Below, in pieces: positions 36,297 to 44,970 of a stretch of DNA of 64,000 bases (positions are counted from its first letter, which is position 1; every line of letters begins with the position of its first letter). A program made the translations under genes and the position numbers. The notes under the pieces were generated by a model that was given only the letters and a program-made list of their open reading frames with translations, was not told the origin of the DNA and ran no database searches. The stretch lies in contig JAEPNP010000001.1 in the NCBI GenBank assembly GCA_017643395.1, positions 1,673,001-1,737,000 on the forward strand, written 5' to 3'. This DNA comes from Rhodothermales bacterium. GTDB taxonomy: Bacteria > Bacteroidota > Rhodothermia > Rhodothermales > UBA10348.

Positions 36297-37831
36297 GGAT
36301 CGTCTGGTTGCTCGCTGCCGTGGGTCTGCTTGGATGCCGGCCCGACTTCGATGTCGTCATCGAGGGCGGCCAGGTCGTAGACGGCACCGGAGCGCCCGCG
36401 TTCGAGGGAGATGTCGGAGTGCGGGACGGTCGCATCGCTCAGATCGGCGACCTCTCGACGTTCGAGGCCGCACACCGTATCGACGCCTTCGGGCTGGTCG
36501 TGAGCCCCGGTTTTGTCGATGTGCATTCACACGCGGCGCCGGGTCTCGAAACGTCGGAACTGGCGGCGGCAGTGCCGCTGTTGGCCCAGGGCATCACCAC
36601 GATCATGGCGAACCCGGACGGCGGTGGCGCGGTCGATCTGGAGGCCCAACGGGCGCGACTGGAAGCGGTGACTCCGGGGGTGCACGTGGGATTGCTCGTG
36701 CCTCACGGCTCGGTACGCCGGGAAGTAATGGGCATGGAGGACCGGCATGCCACGCCGGAGGAACTGATCGCGATGCGTGCCCTGGTGCAGGCCGGCAAGG
36801 AAGCTGGCGCGTTCGGCCTGTCCAGCGGACTCTTCTACACCCCGGGCAGCTTTGCCGCTCTCTCCGAGGTCATCGAACTGGCGACGGTGTTCGGGGCGGA
36901 CGGCGTGTACGCGAGCCACATACGGGACGAATCCAACTATTCGATTGGCCTCGAGGCGGCCGTGGACGAGGTCATTCAGGTGGCGAGGGGCGCAGGGACC
37001 ACCGGCATTGTCACGCACCTGAAGGCCCTCGGCCCGCCGGTCTGGGGCTACTCGGAGCGGGTGATCGACCGGATCGAAGCGGCCCGGGCGGATGGCGTCG
37101 ACATCTGGGCGGATCAGTACCCCTACGAGGCATCGGCGACCGGATTGACTGCGCTCGTGTCGAGACCCCTGCTGGCGGGCGGTCGCGACTCGCTGCTGTC
37201 GAGACTGGACTGGATGAGCCTGCTCATGCGATACGACATCGAAGGCAACCTGGCCCGCCGCGGTGGGGCCGAGCGCATCCAGTTTCGGCGGTTCGTGCCG
37301 GACCCTTCCATCGAAGGGCGTACGCTCGCTGACGTGGCGCGTGAACGCGGCGTGGATGCCATCGAAGCGACGATGCAGCTGCTGCGCCAAGGCAACGCCG
37401 GCATCGTGTCATTCAACATGACCGACGCCGACGTCGAGCGCTTCATGAAACGCCCGTGGGTAATGACCAGCTCAGACGGCGGCCTGGTGGCGATGGGAGA
37501 GGGAGTGCCCCACCCGCGCAACTACGGCAGTTTCCCGCGAAAGCTGTCGTTGTACGTGCGCGAGCGCGGGGTGCTGACCCTGGAACAGGCCGTGCGATCG
37601 ATGAGCGGCCTGCCGGCGGAAGTGATGAAGTTGCGTGGGCGTGGCACGATCGCGCAGGGCAACTGGGCGGATATCGTGGTGTTCGACGCGGCCACCATCA
37701 CCGACAAGGCCACCTTCACCGACCCCCACCAGTTGTCGGTAGGCGTGCAGTACGTGCTGCTGGAAGGCCGACTGGCCCTGGCAGATGGGGAAGTGACTGC
37801 GGATCGGCTCGGCCGGGTGCTTCGGCGCTAG
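36293..37831 (+). CDS. Lipoprotein D-aminoacylase-like amidohydrolase
   Basis: A 512-residue amidohydrolase of the N-acyl-D-amino acid deacylase family. GTG start at 36293 sits in the argH stop (GTGA). The N-terminus is a lipoprotein signal (VWLLAAVGLLGC), so it should be anchored outside the inner membrane. Metal-site segments are present: FVDVHSHAAPG (about 75-82), YASHIRDES, IVTHLKAL and MTSSDGGLV. Family members cleave N-acyl or N-terminal D-amino acids; the true substrate here is unknown. Its location outside the cytoplasm means it cannot be a simple extra step of arginine synthesis, despite translational coupling to argH. Confidence 0.85.
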   Translation: MRIVWLLAAVGLLGCRPDFDVVIEGGQVVDGTGAPAFEGDVGVRDGRIAQIGDLSTFEAAHRIDAFGLVVSPGFVDVHSHAAPGLETSELAAAVPLLAQGITTIMANPDGGGAVDLEAQRARLEAVTPGVHVGLLVPHGSVRREVMGMEDRHATPEELIAMRALVQAGKEAGAFGLSSGLFYTPGSFAALSEVIELATVFGADGVYASHIRDESNYSIGLEAAVDEVIQVARGAGTTGIVTHLKALGPPVWGYSERVIDRIEAARADGVDIWADQYPYEASATGLTALVSRPLLAGGRDSLLSRLDWMSLLMRYDIEGNLARRGGAERIQFRRFVPDPSIEGRTLADVARERGVDAIEATMQLLRQGNAGIVSFNMTDADVERFMKRPWVMTSSDGGLVAMGEGVPHPRNYGSFPRKLSLYVRERGVLTLEQAVRSMSGLPAEVMKLRGRGTIAQGNWADIVVFDAATITDKATFTDPHQLSVGVQYVLLEGRLALADGEVTADRLGRVLRR

Positions 37832-38010
37832 GCGCCTGGGTTCTGCCGCGGCAGGGCGTTGCGGCGCCGGCGCCGGCGCGTCCTTGTGGGCGCGGCGTAG
37901 CGGGCACCGCGGCGCCCGTGCCGCCAGCGCGCCCGGCCGGTGCCGGCGCGTCCCTGTGAGCACCGCCGCGCCCGCACCGCCAGCGCGACGATCTGCCGGT
38001 GCAGCGGCGC

Positions 38011-38438
38011 CCGGCAAATGGGGCGGGTCCATTCGGCTCGGGGCAGCCGCCGCGCGGGCCCGGATATGGAATCGCGCGTGTCTTTTCCACTCGGCGCCAG
38101 CGCTGGGCCGACCGGATATGGAATTGGGCGGCACTTTTACACTCGGCACCGGCGCTGGGCGGGACGCATATGGAATCGGGCGGGTGTTTTACACTCAAGT
38201 CCGCTGCCGCGGCTGCCGGTGCCGGGCCCATCGCCGGCGGTGAATCGGGCCGGTCCATCGCGTCTAGGGCACAGCCGCGCGCGAGATATGGAATCGGCGA
38301 GGTCCTTTACACTCGCCGCCGCTGCCACGCGTGCCGGAAACGGAATCGAGCGCACCTTTTGCACCCAGAGCCGCCGCCGCGCCGGCCACATGTGGAATCG
38401 GCCGAGACAATTCCACTCTGCTTCGCCGCGACCACGCC
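38011..38438. repeat. Degenerate tandem repeat, 52-bp unit, about 8 copies
   Basis: The word TATGGAATC or a close variant recurs at 38065, 38117, 38169, 38287, 38339 and 38391, at exact 52-base steps within each run; weaker copies begin near 38011 and 38234. A second block, TTTTACACTC or variant, follows each about 11 bases later, then a GC-rich 20-base stretch. The AT-containing blocks are conserved while the GC-rich parts drift. A period of 52 is five DNA turns and is not divisible by three, so this is not coding. Confidence 0.85.
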
Positions 38439-38540
38439 CCGTGCCGGCCCCCGCGTCCGTGCCGCCGCCCGCTCCGGCCCTCCCGCGTCCGCGCCCCCGC
38501 CGCGCCCCGCGCCGGACCGCGCCCCGTGCCGGCCCTCGCG

Positions 38541-38561
38541 CCCGCCGCCCGCCCCGCCCCC
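38541..38561 (-). other. G-quadruplex motif
   Basis: The minus strand here has four runs of 3-5 G separated by loops of 1, 1 and 4 bases, which fits the G3+N1-7 pattern. It lies about 70 bases upstream of a short ORF and 270 bases upstream of the transaldolase-like gene. It may simply reflect base composition. Confidence 0.5.
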
Positions 38562-38630
38562 GCGCCGCGATGCCCTTGCGGCCGGCCCGCAATGTTGGTT
38601 TATTGTGAAGCATCCCACCATGTCTCTGCG

Positions 38631-38723
38631 ATGAACAGGAAAATGAAGCGGCAGCTGCTTATTGCTGCCGGCATTCTGATAGGATTTGTGGCCGTGATGA
38701 GCCTCATCAGCCAGCTCGGCTGA
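38631..38723 (+). CDS. 30-residue hydrophobic peptide
   Basis: A short ORF: basic start (MNRKMKRQ) then a single hydrophobic helix (LLIAAGILIGFVAVMSLIS) and a short end. This positive-inside, one-helix layout is typical of small membrane proteins. Base composition drops sharply from the GC-rich stretch just before it, which supports a real gene. No family is recognised. It is 111 bases before the transaldolase-like gene. Confidence 0.45.
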   Translation: MNRKMKRQLLIAAGILIGFVAVMSLISQLG

Positions 38724-38834
38724 CTCCGTTCTCCTTACGGATTTCGGACGGCGCCTCCCGAACCGGGCGGCCGCCGGCACGTTGGATTTGGCGCGTCGGG
38801 AAGGACCGGCGCAGCCCAACTGCCAGCCGCTCCG

Positions 38835-39512
38835 ATGAAGTTCTTTATTGATACCGCCGACCTCGACGAAATCCGGGAGGCCCAGCAGATGGGCGTGCTC
38901 GACGGTGTGACCACCAATCCTTCCCTGATGAAGAAGGTGGGTGGCGTCGACTTCCACCAGCACATCGTCAAGATCTGTGACATCGTGGATGGGGACGTTT
39001 CCGCCGAGGTCACGGCGGTCGACTACGACGGCATCATGCGTGAGGGCCGTGAACTGGCTGCGCTCCACCCGCAGGTGGTCGTCAAGGTGCCGCTGATCGC
39101 GGAGGGCATCAAGGCCATCAAGTCGTTCACCGAGGAGGGCATCAAGACCAATTGCACACTCTGCTTCAGTCCCACGCAGGCGCTGATTGCGGCAAAGGCG
39201 GGCGCCACCTACATCAGCCCCTTCATCGGCCGGCTCGACGACATCTCCACCAACGGGATGGAGTTGATCGAGCAGATCGTACACATCTACGCAAACTACG
39301 GGTACGAGACGGAGGTGCTTGCGGCATCCATCCGCCACCCCATGCACGTCGTGGACGCAGCGCTCGCCGGCGCCGATGTCGCCACCATTCCGTTCGGAGT
39401 GATCGGCAAACTGCTCAAGCATCCGCTCACGGACATCGGACTGGAACGCTTCCTGGCAGACTGGAAGCAGTTTGAGGCTTCGGCTGCCGTTGGTTCGAAC
39501 GGCGCCGGCTGA
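38835..39512 (+). CDS. fsa: Fructose-6-phosphate aldolase / transaldolase-like protein
   Basis: A 225-residue small transaldolase. The start [25 protein letters not shown], the Schiff-base Lys in VVVKVPLI (about 85), [25 protein letters not shown] and GADVATIPF are all family marks. Members act as transaldolase or as fructose-6-phosphate aldolase; sequence by eye does not separate them. Two bases before the beta-CASP gene, so likely cotranscribed. Confidence 0.9.
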   Translation: MKFFIDTADLDEIREAQQMGVLDGVTTNPSLMKKVGGVDFHQHIVKICDIVDGDVSAEVTAVDYDGIMREGRELAALHPQVVVKVPLIAEGIKAIKSFTEEGIKTNCTLCFSPTQALIAAKAGATYISPFIGRLDDISTNGMELIEQIVHIYANYGYETEVLAASIRHPMHVVDAALAGADVATIPFGVIGKLLKHPLTDIGLERFLADWKQFEASAAVGSNGAG

Positions 39513-39514
39513 GC

Positions 39515-40921
39515 ATGCCGGAACCCTACCTGGTTTGCCTTGGAAAAACCGACGAGATAGGCGCCAGCTGTCACTATCTCCACATCGAGGGCACAGGCAT
39601 CCTACTGGACGCCGGCGCAGACCCTGAGCAGGAGGGTGAAGACAGCATACCGGAACTGGCTCTGGTGAGGGACCGGCCGGACGCGTGGGTGGACCATGTG
39701 ATGATTTCCCACGCTCACCACGACCACCTCGGATCCTTGCCGGTGGTGATTCGCACGTTCCCGCATGTGCTGGTTCACATGACCCGGGCCACCCGCGATC
39801 TGGCCAACGTCTTGCTGCCGTCTTCTGCCCGGCTCCAGGTGAAGCGGTTGAGAGAAGGGTCGTCCTCTGCGGCGCCTCTCTTCGATGTCGATGAACTGGA
39901 GGCGTTCGAATACCTCTATCTCACTCATCACCTCGAGATCCCGTTTGACCTCACCGGCATCCGCGGCGCCCGTCGGGTGACGGGAAGATTGTGGGACGCC
40001 GGGCATGTGCTCGGCGCAGCCGGTCTGGAGCTGGAGATCCAGGGAGAACCCACCCGCCGCATCTTCTACACCAGCGACACATCGCTCCGGCCCCAGGCCA
40101 TTCTGCCCGGTGGCAGTTATCCCGAAGGTCCCATCGACACCCTGATCCTGGAGTCCACCCTGGGCGCCGATCCGGACGCGGAGACGACCACCCGCAAGAC
40201 CGAAGAGCGTCGCTTTGGCGAGGCGGTCAAGGAAACACTCGATCGAGGGGGCACGGTGCTGGTGCCAGTCTTTGCGCTGGGTCGCGGGCAGGAGGTCCTG
40301 GCAATGATCGACCGGTTCAAGCGGCGCGGTCTCATCGATGAGGATACTCCGGTCTATTCGGCAGGCCTCATGCGAGCGATTTCCGATGTGTATGACAAGA
40401 CGCGGTTCAGTACCCCACGTCTGAACAACGATTTCGAGGTCTACGGTGTCGAACAGAAGCGCCTTCCGCGCAGCCAGGCCGGCCTGACTCGGGCCATCCA
40501 GGAGCCCGGCATTCTCGTCGTGGGCAGCGGCATGATGTTCGAGCGAACCATCTCCAACAAGATTGCACAGGAGATGGTGGAGAACGAAAAGAACGCCATC
40601 CTGCTGGTAGGCTACGCTAGGGAGGACTCGCCGGCCCACCGCCTCATGGAGGCCGAGGGGCACGAGCCCGAGGTGATTCTGGACGAGCATCGCGGCCCCC
40701 AGACGTTGCGCTGTAGCGTCGGTCGCTTCCGATTCAGCGGTCACAGCCACCGACGCGATCTGTTGGACCTCGTCGAGCGCCTCGACCCGAAGCGGGTCAT
40801 CCTGGTGCACGGTGACGAGCAGGCCCGCGAGTGGATGGCGGATAACATTCGCTACTTCAATCCGGCCATCGACGTGGTCACCCCCGCGCACGGTGAAGAG
40901 GTGGCGCTGCTGCCCGAGTAG
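39515..40921 (+). CDS. Beta-CASP metallo-beta-lactamase ribonuclease-like protein
   Basis: A 468-residue protein. The metal site is SHAHHDHLG (about 65-73), with DAGHVLGAAGLEL and YTSDTSLR as later metallo-beta-lactamase motifs; the beta-CASP insert includes PVFALGRGQEVL and GSGMMFERTISNKIA, and the C-terminal His motif is FSGHSHRRDL. Such proteins resemble CPSF-type or RNase J-type RNA-processing nucleases. Target unknown. Confidence 0.85.
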   Translation: MPEPYLVCLGKTDEIGASCHYLHIEGTGILLDAGADPEQEGEDSIPELALVRDRPDAWVDHVMISHAHHDHLGSLPVVIRTFPHVLVHMTRATRDLANVLLPSSARLQVKRLREGSSSAAPLFDVDELEAFEYLYLTHHLEIPFDLTGIRGARRVTGRLWDAGHVLGAAGLELEIQGEPTRRIFYTSDTSLRPQAILPGGSYPEGPIDTLILESTLGADPDAETTTRKTEERRFGEAVKETLDRGGTVLVPVFALGRGQEVLAMIDRFKRRGLIDEDTPVYSAGLMRAISDVYDKTRFSTPRLNNDFEVYGVEQKRLPRSQAGLTRAIQEPGILVVGSGMMFERTISNKIAQEMVENEKNAILLVGYAREDSPAHRLMEAEGHEPEVILDEHRGPQTLRCSVGRFRFSGHSHRRDLLDLVERLDPKRVILVHGDEQAREWMADNIRYFNPAIDVVTPAHGEEVALLPE

Positions 40922-40995
40922 GCGACCCGCGGGGCAACTTTCGCCAGACTTCTGCACGGGCTTGCCCCCCGAAGTCGGGCGCACCATTTTCCGTC

Positions 40996-43836
40996 ATGGG
41001 CCTGTCGCGCGAACGGATTCTTGAACTCGGCAACCTGCTGCGCGGCCGGTTGGAGGGTGAACTCAGGCTGGACGCCTTGACGCGGGCCCTCTATGCCACG
41101 GATGCTTCCATGTATGAGGTCGTGCCCGTCGGTGCGCTCATCCCCAGGTCTATTGACGATGTGGAAGCGGCCGTCAAAACGGCCAGTGATCTGGGCATCC
41201 CGATCCTGCCCCGCGGGGGTGGTTCATCACTCGCGGGTCAGACGGTGAACGATGCGCTGGTCATCGATTTCTCGCCCTACCTGCATCGCCTGGTCGAGTT
41301 CGACGAGGAAGCGGGCCGGGTCACTGTTGAGCCGGGTGTTACACTCGCGGTGCTCAATCTCTTCCTGGCAGGGCAAGGCTGGATGGTAGGTCCGGATCCG
41401 GCCTCTGCATCGCGCGCCACCATCGGCGGGATGGTCGGCAACAACTCCACCGGCACGCACTCCATTCTGTACGGCAATATGATCCGCCACGTGCACGGGG
41501 CGCGGGTCGTGTTGGCAGATGGATCCGTCACGCAATTGGATCCAGACTGGTGGTCCAGCTCGACGAGTGCCGGCCTGGAGGGCGAAATCCGCAGCCGGCT
41601 CGCCGAGATGGCCGGAACCCACGAAAAGGCCATCCGCGCCGATCTGCCGCCGCACTGGCGCCGGTGCAACGGGTATCGGCTGGAAGAGCTGCTGGAGTCG
41701 CGACCCAACCCGGCGCGACTCCTGTGCGGATCCGAGGGCACCTTGGCCACCCTGACCGAGGTGACGATCGATCTCGTGCGCAAACCGGCGCAAACCGCCG
41801 TCGGCGCAGTGCATTTCGACACCCGGCGCGAGGCGCTTCAGGCTACAACGGCGATCCTCGAGACCCGCCCATCGGCCGTGGAGCTGCTTGATGGGGCAGC
41901 GATTCGTCGTTGCCAGTCGCTGCCTGAATTTGCGCAGCGCATGACGTTTGTGGAGGGCACGCCCGGCGCTGTGCTGATGACGGAGTACTTCGGTGACTCC
42001 GGGGCGGAAGTGGCCGATGGGCTGGATCGCCTCGAGAAGCGGCTGCCCGGTATTCGCGTGGTCCGCCTGGAGGACCCCCGGCGCATTGCCGCCGCCTGGT
42101 CGGTGCGCAAGGAAGCACTCGGCCTGATCATGGGGGTCAAGGGGGATCACAAACCCGTCGCTTTCATCGAGGACGCGGCGGTGCCGGTCGAGCACCTGGC
42201 CGATTACATCGAAGAATTGGAGGGCTTGCTGAAGGCATCAGACACGCCTGCCGTGATGTACGCGCACGCGTCTGGCGGCTGCCTCCACGTTCGGCCCTTC
42301 ATCAACACAAAGGATGCGGCCGAAGTCCAAAAGATGCGTGACCTGGCCGCGGGTTCAGCGGAGCTCGTGACCAACTACGGCGGTTGGGTGTCTTCCGAGC
42401 ATGGGGACGGCCTGGCCCGGAGTTGGCTCAACCCCGGGGTCCTGGGTCCTGAGCTCTATGACGTGTGTCGTGAGGTAAAGCGAGCATTCGACCCGGAAGG
42501 CATCATGAACCCCCGGCGGGTGGTGGATGCGCCCGCCATGACGGAAAACCTGCGCCTCGGTCCCGACTACGACCCACTACCGGTCGTATCCATCATGCCG
42601 TTTGCGGAAGACGGCGGATTTGTCTCCGCTGTCGAGCAGTGCAACGGAAACGGTGCCTGCCGCAAGCTGGGCGAGGGCACGATGTGTCCCAGCTTCATGG
42701 CCACCCGCCAGGAAATCGACTCCACGCGCGGGCGAGCGAATGTGCTGCGGATGGCGCTGAACGGCCGGGTCGAGGGGCTGGGAGATGCGCACATCTACGA
42801 TGCGCTGGAGCTGTGTCTGCAGTGCAAGGCCTGCAAGCGGGAGTGCCCATCGGCCGTGGACATGGCCCGCATGAAAACCGAATGGCTGGAAGGGTACTGG
42901 CGCCGCAACGGCACCCCGCTCAAGGCGCGGGCCTTCGCGGAGCTACCGACGTTGGCGCGCATGGCGTCCGGTCCCATGTCGGGCGTGGTGAACCGGCTGG
43001 CGCGGGCGCCCATCGGCGAACTGGCGCAGAAAGCGCTGAATATCGACCAGGATCGCCCGCTGCCGACGTTCGCACGCCACCCGTTCGCCCGGCGAGGGGG
43101 ATCCGTGGGCGAAATCAGCGATCCTGCCGAAACCGTCGCATTGTTCGTAGACACGTTCAGCAATTTCCAGCACCCCGAGGTCCCGCAGGCGGCTACCCAG
43201 GTGCTCGAGGCTGCCGGATTCACGGTCATCCCGGTGGGAGATGTGTGCTGCGGCCGTACGCTCCTGTCGAAAGGGTTCGTGACCAAGGCCCAGCGTCGGG
43301 CGCTGCGGGTGGTGGAGCGTCTCTTCCCGTTTGTGCAGCGGGGCGTGCCGGTGGTGGGTCTGGAGCCTTCCTGCATTCTGACACTCAACGACGAGTATCG
43401 GGAGCTCCTCGCCGGCGACCCGCGCACCGACGCGGTCGGCAAGGCCGCGCTCGAGTTCGAACAGTTCCTGCTAGTGCACCAGGAGCGCTTCCGGAAGCTC
43501 TCCTGGAAGTCAGCGCCGGACGTGCTGGTCCACGGGCACTGTCATCAGAAGGCACTCGGCACGTTTCCGGACGCGGCCTCATGCTACAACGTCTGTGGAA
43601 CGGAGGCCCGGGTGATCGATGCCGGCTGCTGCGGGATGGCCGGCTCTTTCGGCTATGAGTTTGGCGAGGTGTCGCGGGCGATTGCCGAGGACAGGCTCAT
43701 GCCTGCGGTGCGGGCCGCGCCAGAGGAGACGGTGGTCGCCGCGGCAGGCACGAGCTGTAGGGCGCAGATCGCGGACCTCACCGGACGCCGGGCCCTGCAT
43801 CCGGCCCAGGTCTTGGCCCAGCAACTATCACGCTGA
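40996..43836 (+). CDS. FAD-linked oxidase fused to Fe-S (CCG-domain) oxidoreductase
   Basis: A 946-residue fusion. N-terminal FAD-binding domain: PRGGGSSLAGQTVND (about 74) and MVGNNSTGTHSILYG. Then the FAD-oxidase C-terminal domain with HASGGCLHVRPFIN and SSEHGDGLARSW. Next a two-cluster ferredoxin region, CNGNGACRK (about 549) and CLQCKACKRECP (about 607), and two CCG domains (VCCGRTLL near 751, GCCGMAGSFG near 878). It resembles YdiJ/GlcD-GlpC-type 2-hydroxyacid dehydrogenases that oxidise D-lactate, D-2-hydroxyglutarate or similar acids at the membrane. The substrate is not determined. Confidence 0.88.
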   Translation: MGLSRERILELGNLLRGRLEGELRLDALTRALYATDASMYEVVPVGALIPRSIDDVEAAVKTASDLGIPILPRGGGSSLAGQTVNDALVIDFSPYLHRLVEFDEEAGRVTVEPGVTLAVLNLFLAGQGWMVGPDPASASRATIGGMVGNNSTGTHSILYGNMIRHVHGARVVLADGSVTQLDPDWWSSSTSAGLEGEIRSRLAEMAGTHEKAIRADLPPHWRRCNGYRLEELLESRPNPARLLCGSEGTLATLTEVTIDLVRKPAQTAVGAVHFDTRREALQATTAILETRPSAVELLDGAAIRRCQSLPEFAQRMTFVEGTPGAVLMTEYFGDSGAEVADGLDRLEKRLPGIRVVRLEDPRRIAAAWSVRKEALGLIMGVKGDHKPVAFIEDAAVPVEHLADYIEELEGLLKASDTPAVMYAHASGGCLHVRPFINTKDAAEVQKMRDLAAGSAELVTNYGGWVSSEHGDGLARSWLNPGVLGPELYDVCREVKRAFDPEGIMNPRRVVDAPAMTENLRLGPDYDPLPVVSIMPFAEDGGFVSAVEQCNGNGACRKLGEGTMCPSFMATRQEIDSTRGRANVLRMALNGRVEGLGDAHIYDALELCLQCKACKRECPSAVDMARMKTEWLEGYWRRNGTPLKARAFAELPTLARMASGPMSGVVNRLARAPIGELAQKALNIDQDRPLPTFARHPFARRGGSVGEISDPAETVALFVDTFSNFQHPEVPQAATQVLEAAGFTVIPVGDVCCGRTLLSKGFVTKAQRRALRVVERLFPFVQRGVPVVGLEPSCILTLNDEYRELLAGDPRTDAVGKAALEFEQFLLVHQERFRKLSWKSAPDVLVHGHCHQKALGTFPDAASCYNVCGTEARVIDAGCCGMAGSFGYEFGEVSRAIAEDRLMPAVRAAPEETVVAAAGTSCRAQIADLTGRRALHPAQVLAQQLSR

Positions 43837-43886
43837 CCCCGGCTGGCTCCGCGGATCCGGCGGACGAGGCCGATCCAGTTGATTCG

Positions 43887-43946
43887 CCAAGCCGCCAAGC
43901 CGCCAAGCCGCCAAGCCGCCAAGCCGCCAAGCCGCCAAGCCGCCAA
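43887..43946. repeat. Octanucleotide microsatellite, 7.5 copies
   Basis: CCAAGCCG is repeated seven times without error from 43887 to 43942, with a half copy after. It lies between the stops of two converging genes (43836 and 43958). Repeats this perfect usually change length by slippage. Confidence 0.97.
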
Positions 43947-43957
43947 CCTCGCCGGGC

Positions 43958-44959
43958 CTAGCGCCAGTCCATGTTGAAGAACGGCAGCCATCGCAGGCCC
44001 GGCTTGTTGGAGCCCGCGTAGTTGATGAGGCCCAACTGCACCCCACGCAAGTCGCGCGCTACGTTGAGTATGCCGATGGTCACTCCATGCTGGCTGCCCT
44101 GAACGCGGTTGAATGCGCTCACGGAGAGTCCCTGCATGTAACCGCCCGGCGAAACGTTGAAGTAGCCAGGGGCGATAAAAAGCCCGCGGACGTCTCCGCC
44201 ACCGGCCGCGAACCCTGAAACCAGGATCCCCTGCACCTCGGAGGCACCCACGCCGATGCCACCCACGCCGAGGCCCTTGAGCAGCCCCCCTGCTCCGGCA
44301 CCCAGGCCGCCAATCACGATGCCGGTCATGTCTCCGCCCGAGCCGACGCCGAGTCCGGCCACGTGGAGACCCTGCAGGTCGCCTCCTGCTCCGCCTCCAA
44401 GCCCGGACACGCTGATTCCTCGAAAGTCACCGCCGGCACCGGCGCCCAACCCGGCGACCACAATGCCGACCATGTCGCCACCCGCGCCGGCACCCAGGCC
44501 GCCCACCAGCACGCCTTTAACGTTCCTTCCGGCGCCGGCTCCAAGCCCGGCCACCATGATGCCGCTGAGGTCCTCGCCCGAGCCCATGCCGAGACCGGCG
44601 ATTCCGATTCCGCGCACGGACTTGCCTGCGCCGGCCCCCAGACCACCAAGAAAAATGCCGTCGATGGATTCATCGGCACTCACGCCGAAGAGGCCAACGC
44701 CGATGCCTTCGATGCTTCGTCCGCCGGTCAGTGGAAGTCCGACGGCGATACCCTTCACACGCCCCTCAGCCGGACTGTACGGCTGCCATATGGTGACGTT
44801 GATGCCCTGCACACTGCGCAGGTTGCGGTCCCGGTAATTCAACCGAAGGCCGGTGTGCACCTCGGAGTCGCCGATGGACAGGCCGGGAAGATCGAGGGAT
44901 TGGGCCCGGGGCGTCTCAGCGACCAGGGCCAAGGCAGCGAGGACAAGAATCGTGCGCAT
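43958..44959 (-). CDS. Glycine-rich repeat exported protein (LA_2272-type)
   Basis: A 333-residue protein with a signal peptide (to about residue 19). From about residue 65 the sequence is a series of near-24-residue repeats such as IMVAGLGAGAGRNVKGVLVGGLGAGAG (quoted in part), each with an I/V-x-V-x-GLGxGAGxxxxG pattern. This looks like a surface beta-solenoid of the LA_2272 repeat family. The C-terminal part (QHGVTIGILNVARDLRGVQLGLINY) has the related GxxxGLxN pattern. Function unknown. It is 11 bases after the flippase gene. Confidence 0.8.
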   Translation of the reverse strand: MRTILVLAALALVAETPRAQSLDLPGLSIGDSEVHTGLRLNYRDRNLRSVQGINVTIWQPYSPAEGRVKGIAVGLPLTGGRSIEGIGVGLFGVSADESIDGIFLGGLGAGAGKSVRGIGIAGLGMGSGEDLSGIMVAGLGAGAGRNVKGVLVGGLGAGAGGDMVGIVVAGLGAGAGGDFRGISVSGLGGGAGGDLQGLHVAGLGVGSGGDMTGIVIGGLGAGAGGLLKGLGVGGIGVGASEVQGILVSGFAAGGGDVRGLFIAPGYFNVSPGGYMQGLSVSAFNRVQGSQHGVTIGILNVARDLRGVQLGLINYAGSNKPGLRWLPFFNMDWR

Positions 44960-44970
44960 GGCGGGAGGAG

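Larger units (their letters stand above)
37832..38630. other. GC-rich non-coding region between the arg operon and the fsa group
   Basis: About 800 bases without a credible gene: frames that stay open on both strands are artefacts of GC richness, and the repeat period is not a multiple of three. The first part has many small GC palindromes (for example CTGCCGCGGCAG). The middle (38011-38438) is a degenerate 52-bp tandem array. The last part (about 38430-38600) is extremely C-rich on this strand, with a 16-base direct repeat at 38435-38450 and 38520-38535 and a G-quadruplex motif on the opposite strand. Confidence 0.7.

Noticed and set aside
38011-38438. CRISPR array
   Set aside because: Repeat cores differ between units, the intervening parts resemble each other, and no cas gene is present.
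37716-38634. Open frames through the 52-bp repeat region on both strands
   Set aside because: The repeat period is not a multiple of three, so repeats are read in changing frames; products are Arg/Pro/Ala-rich artefacts.
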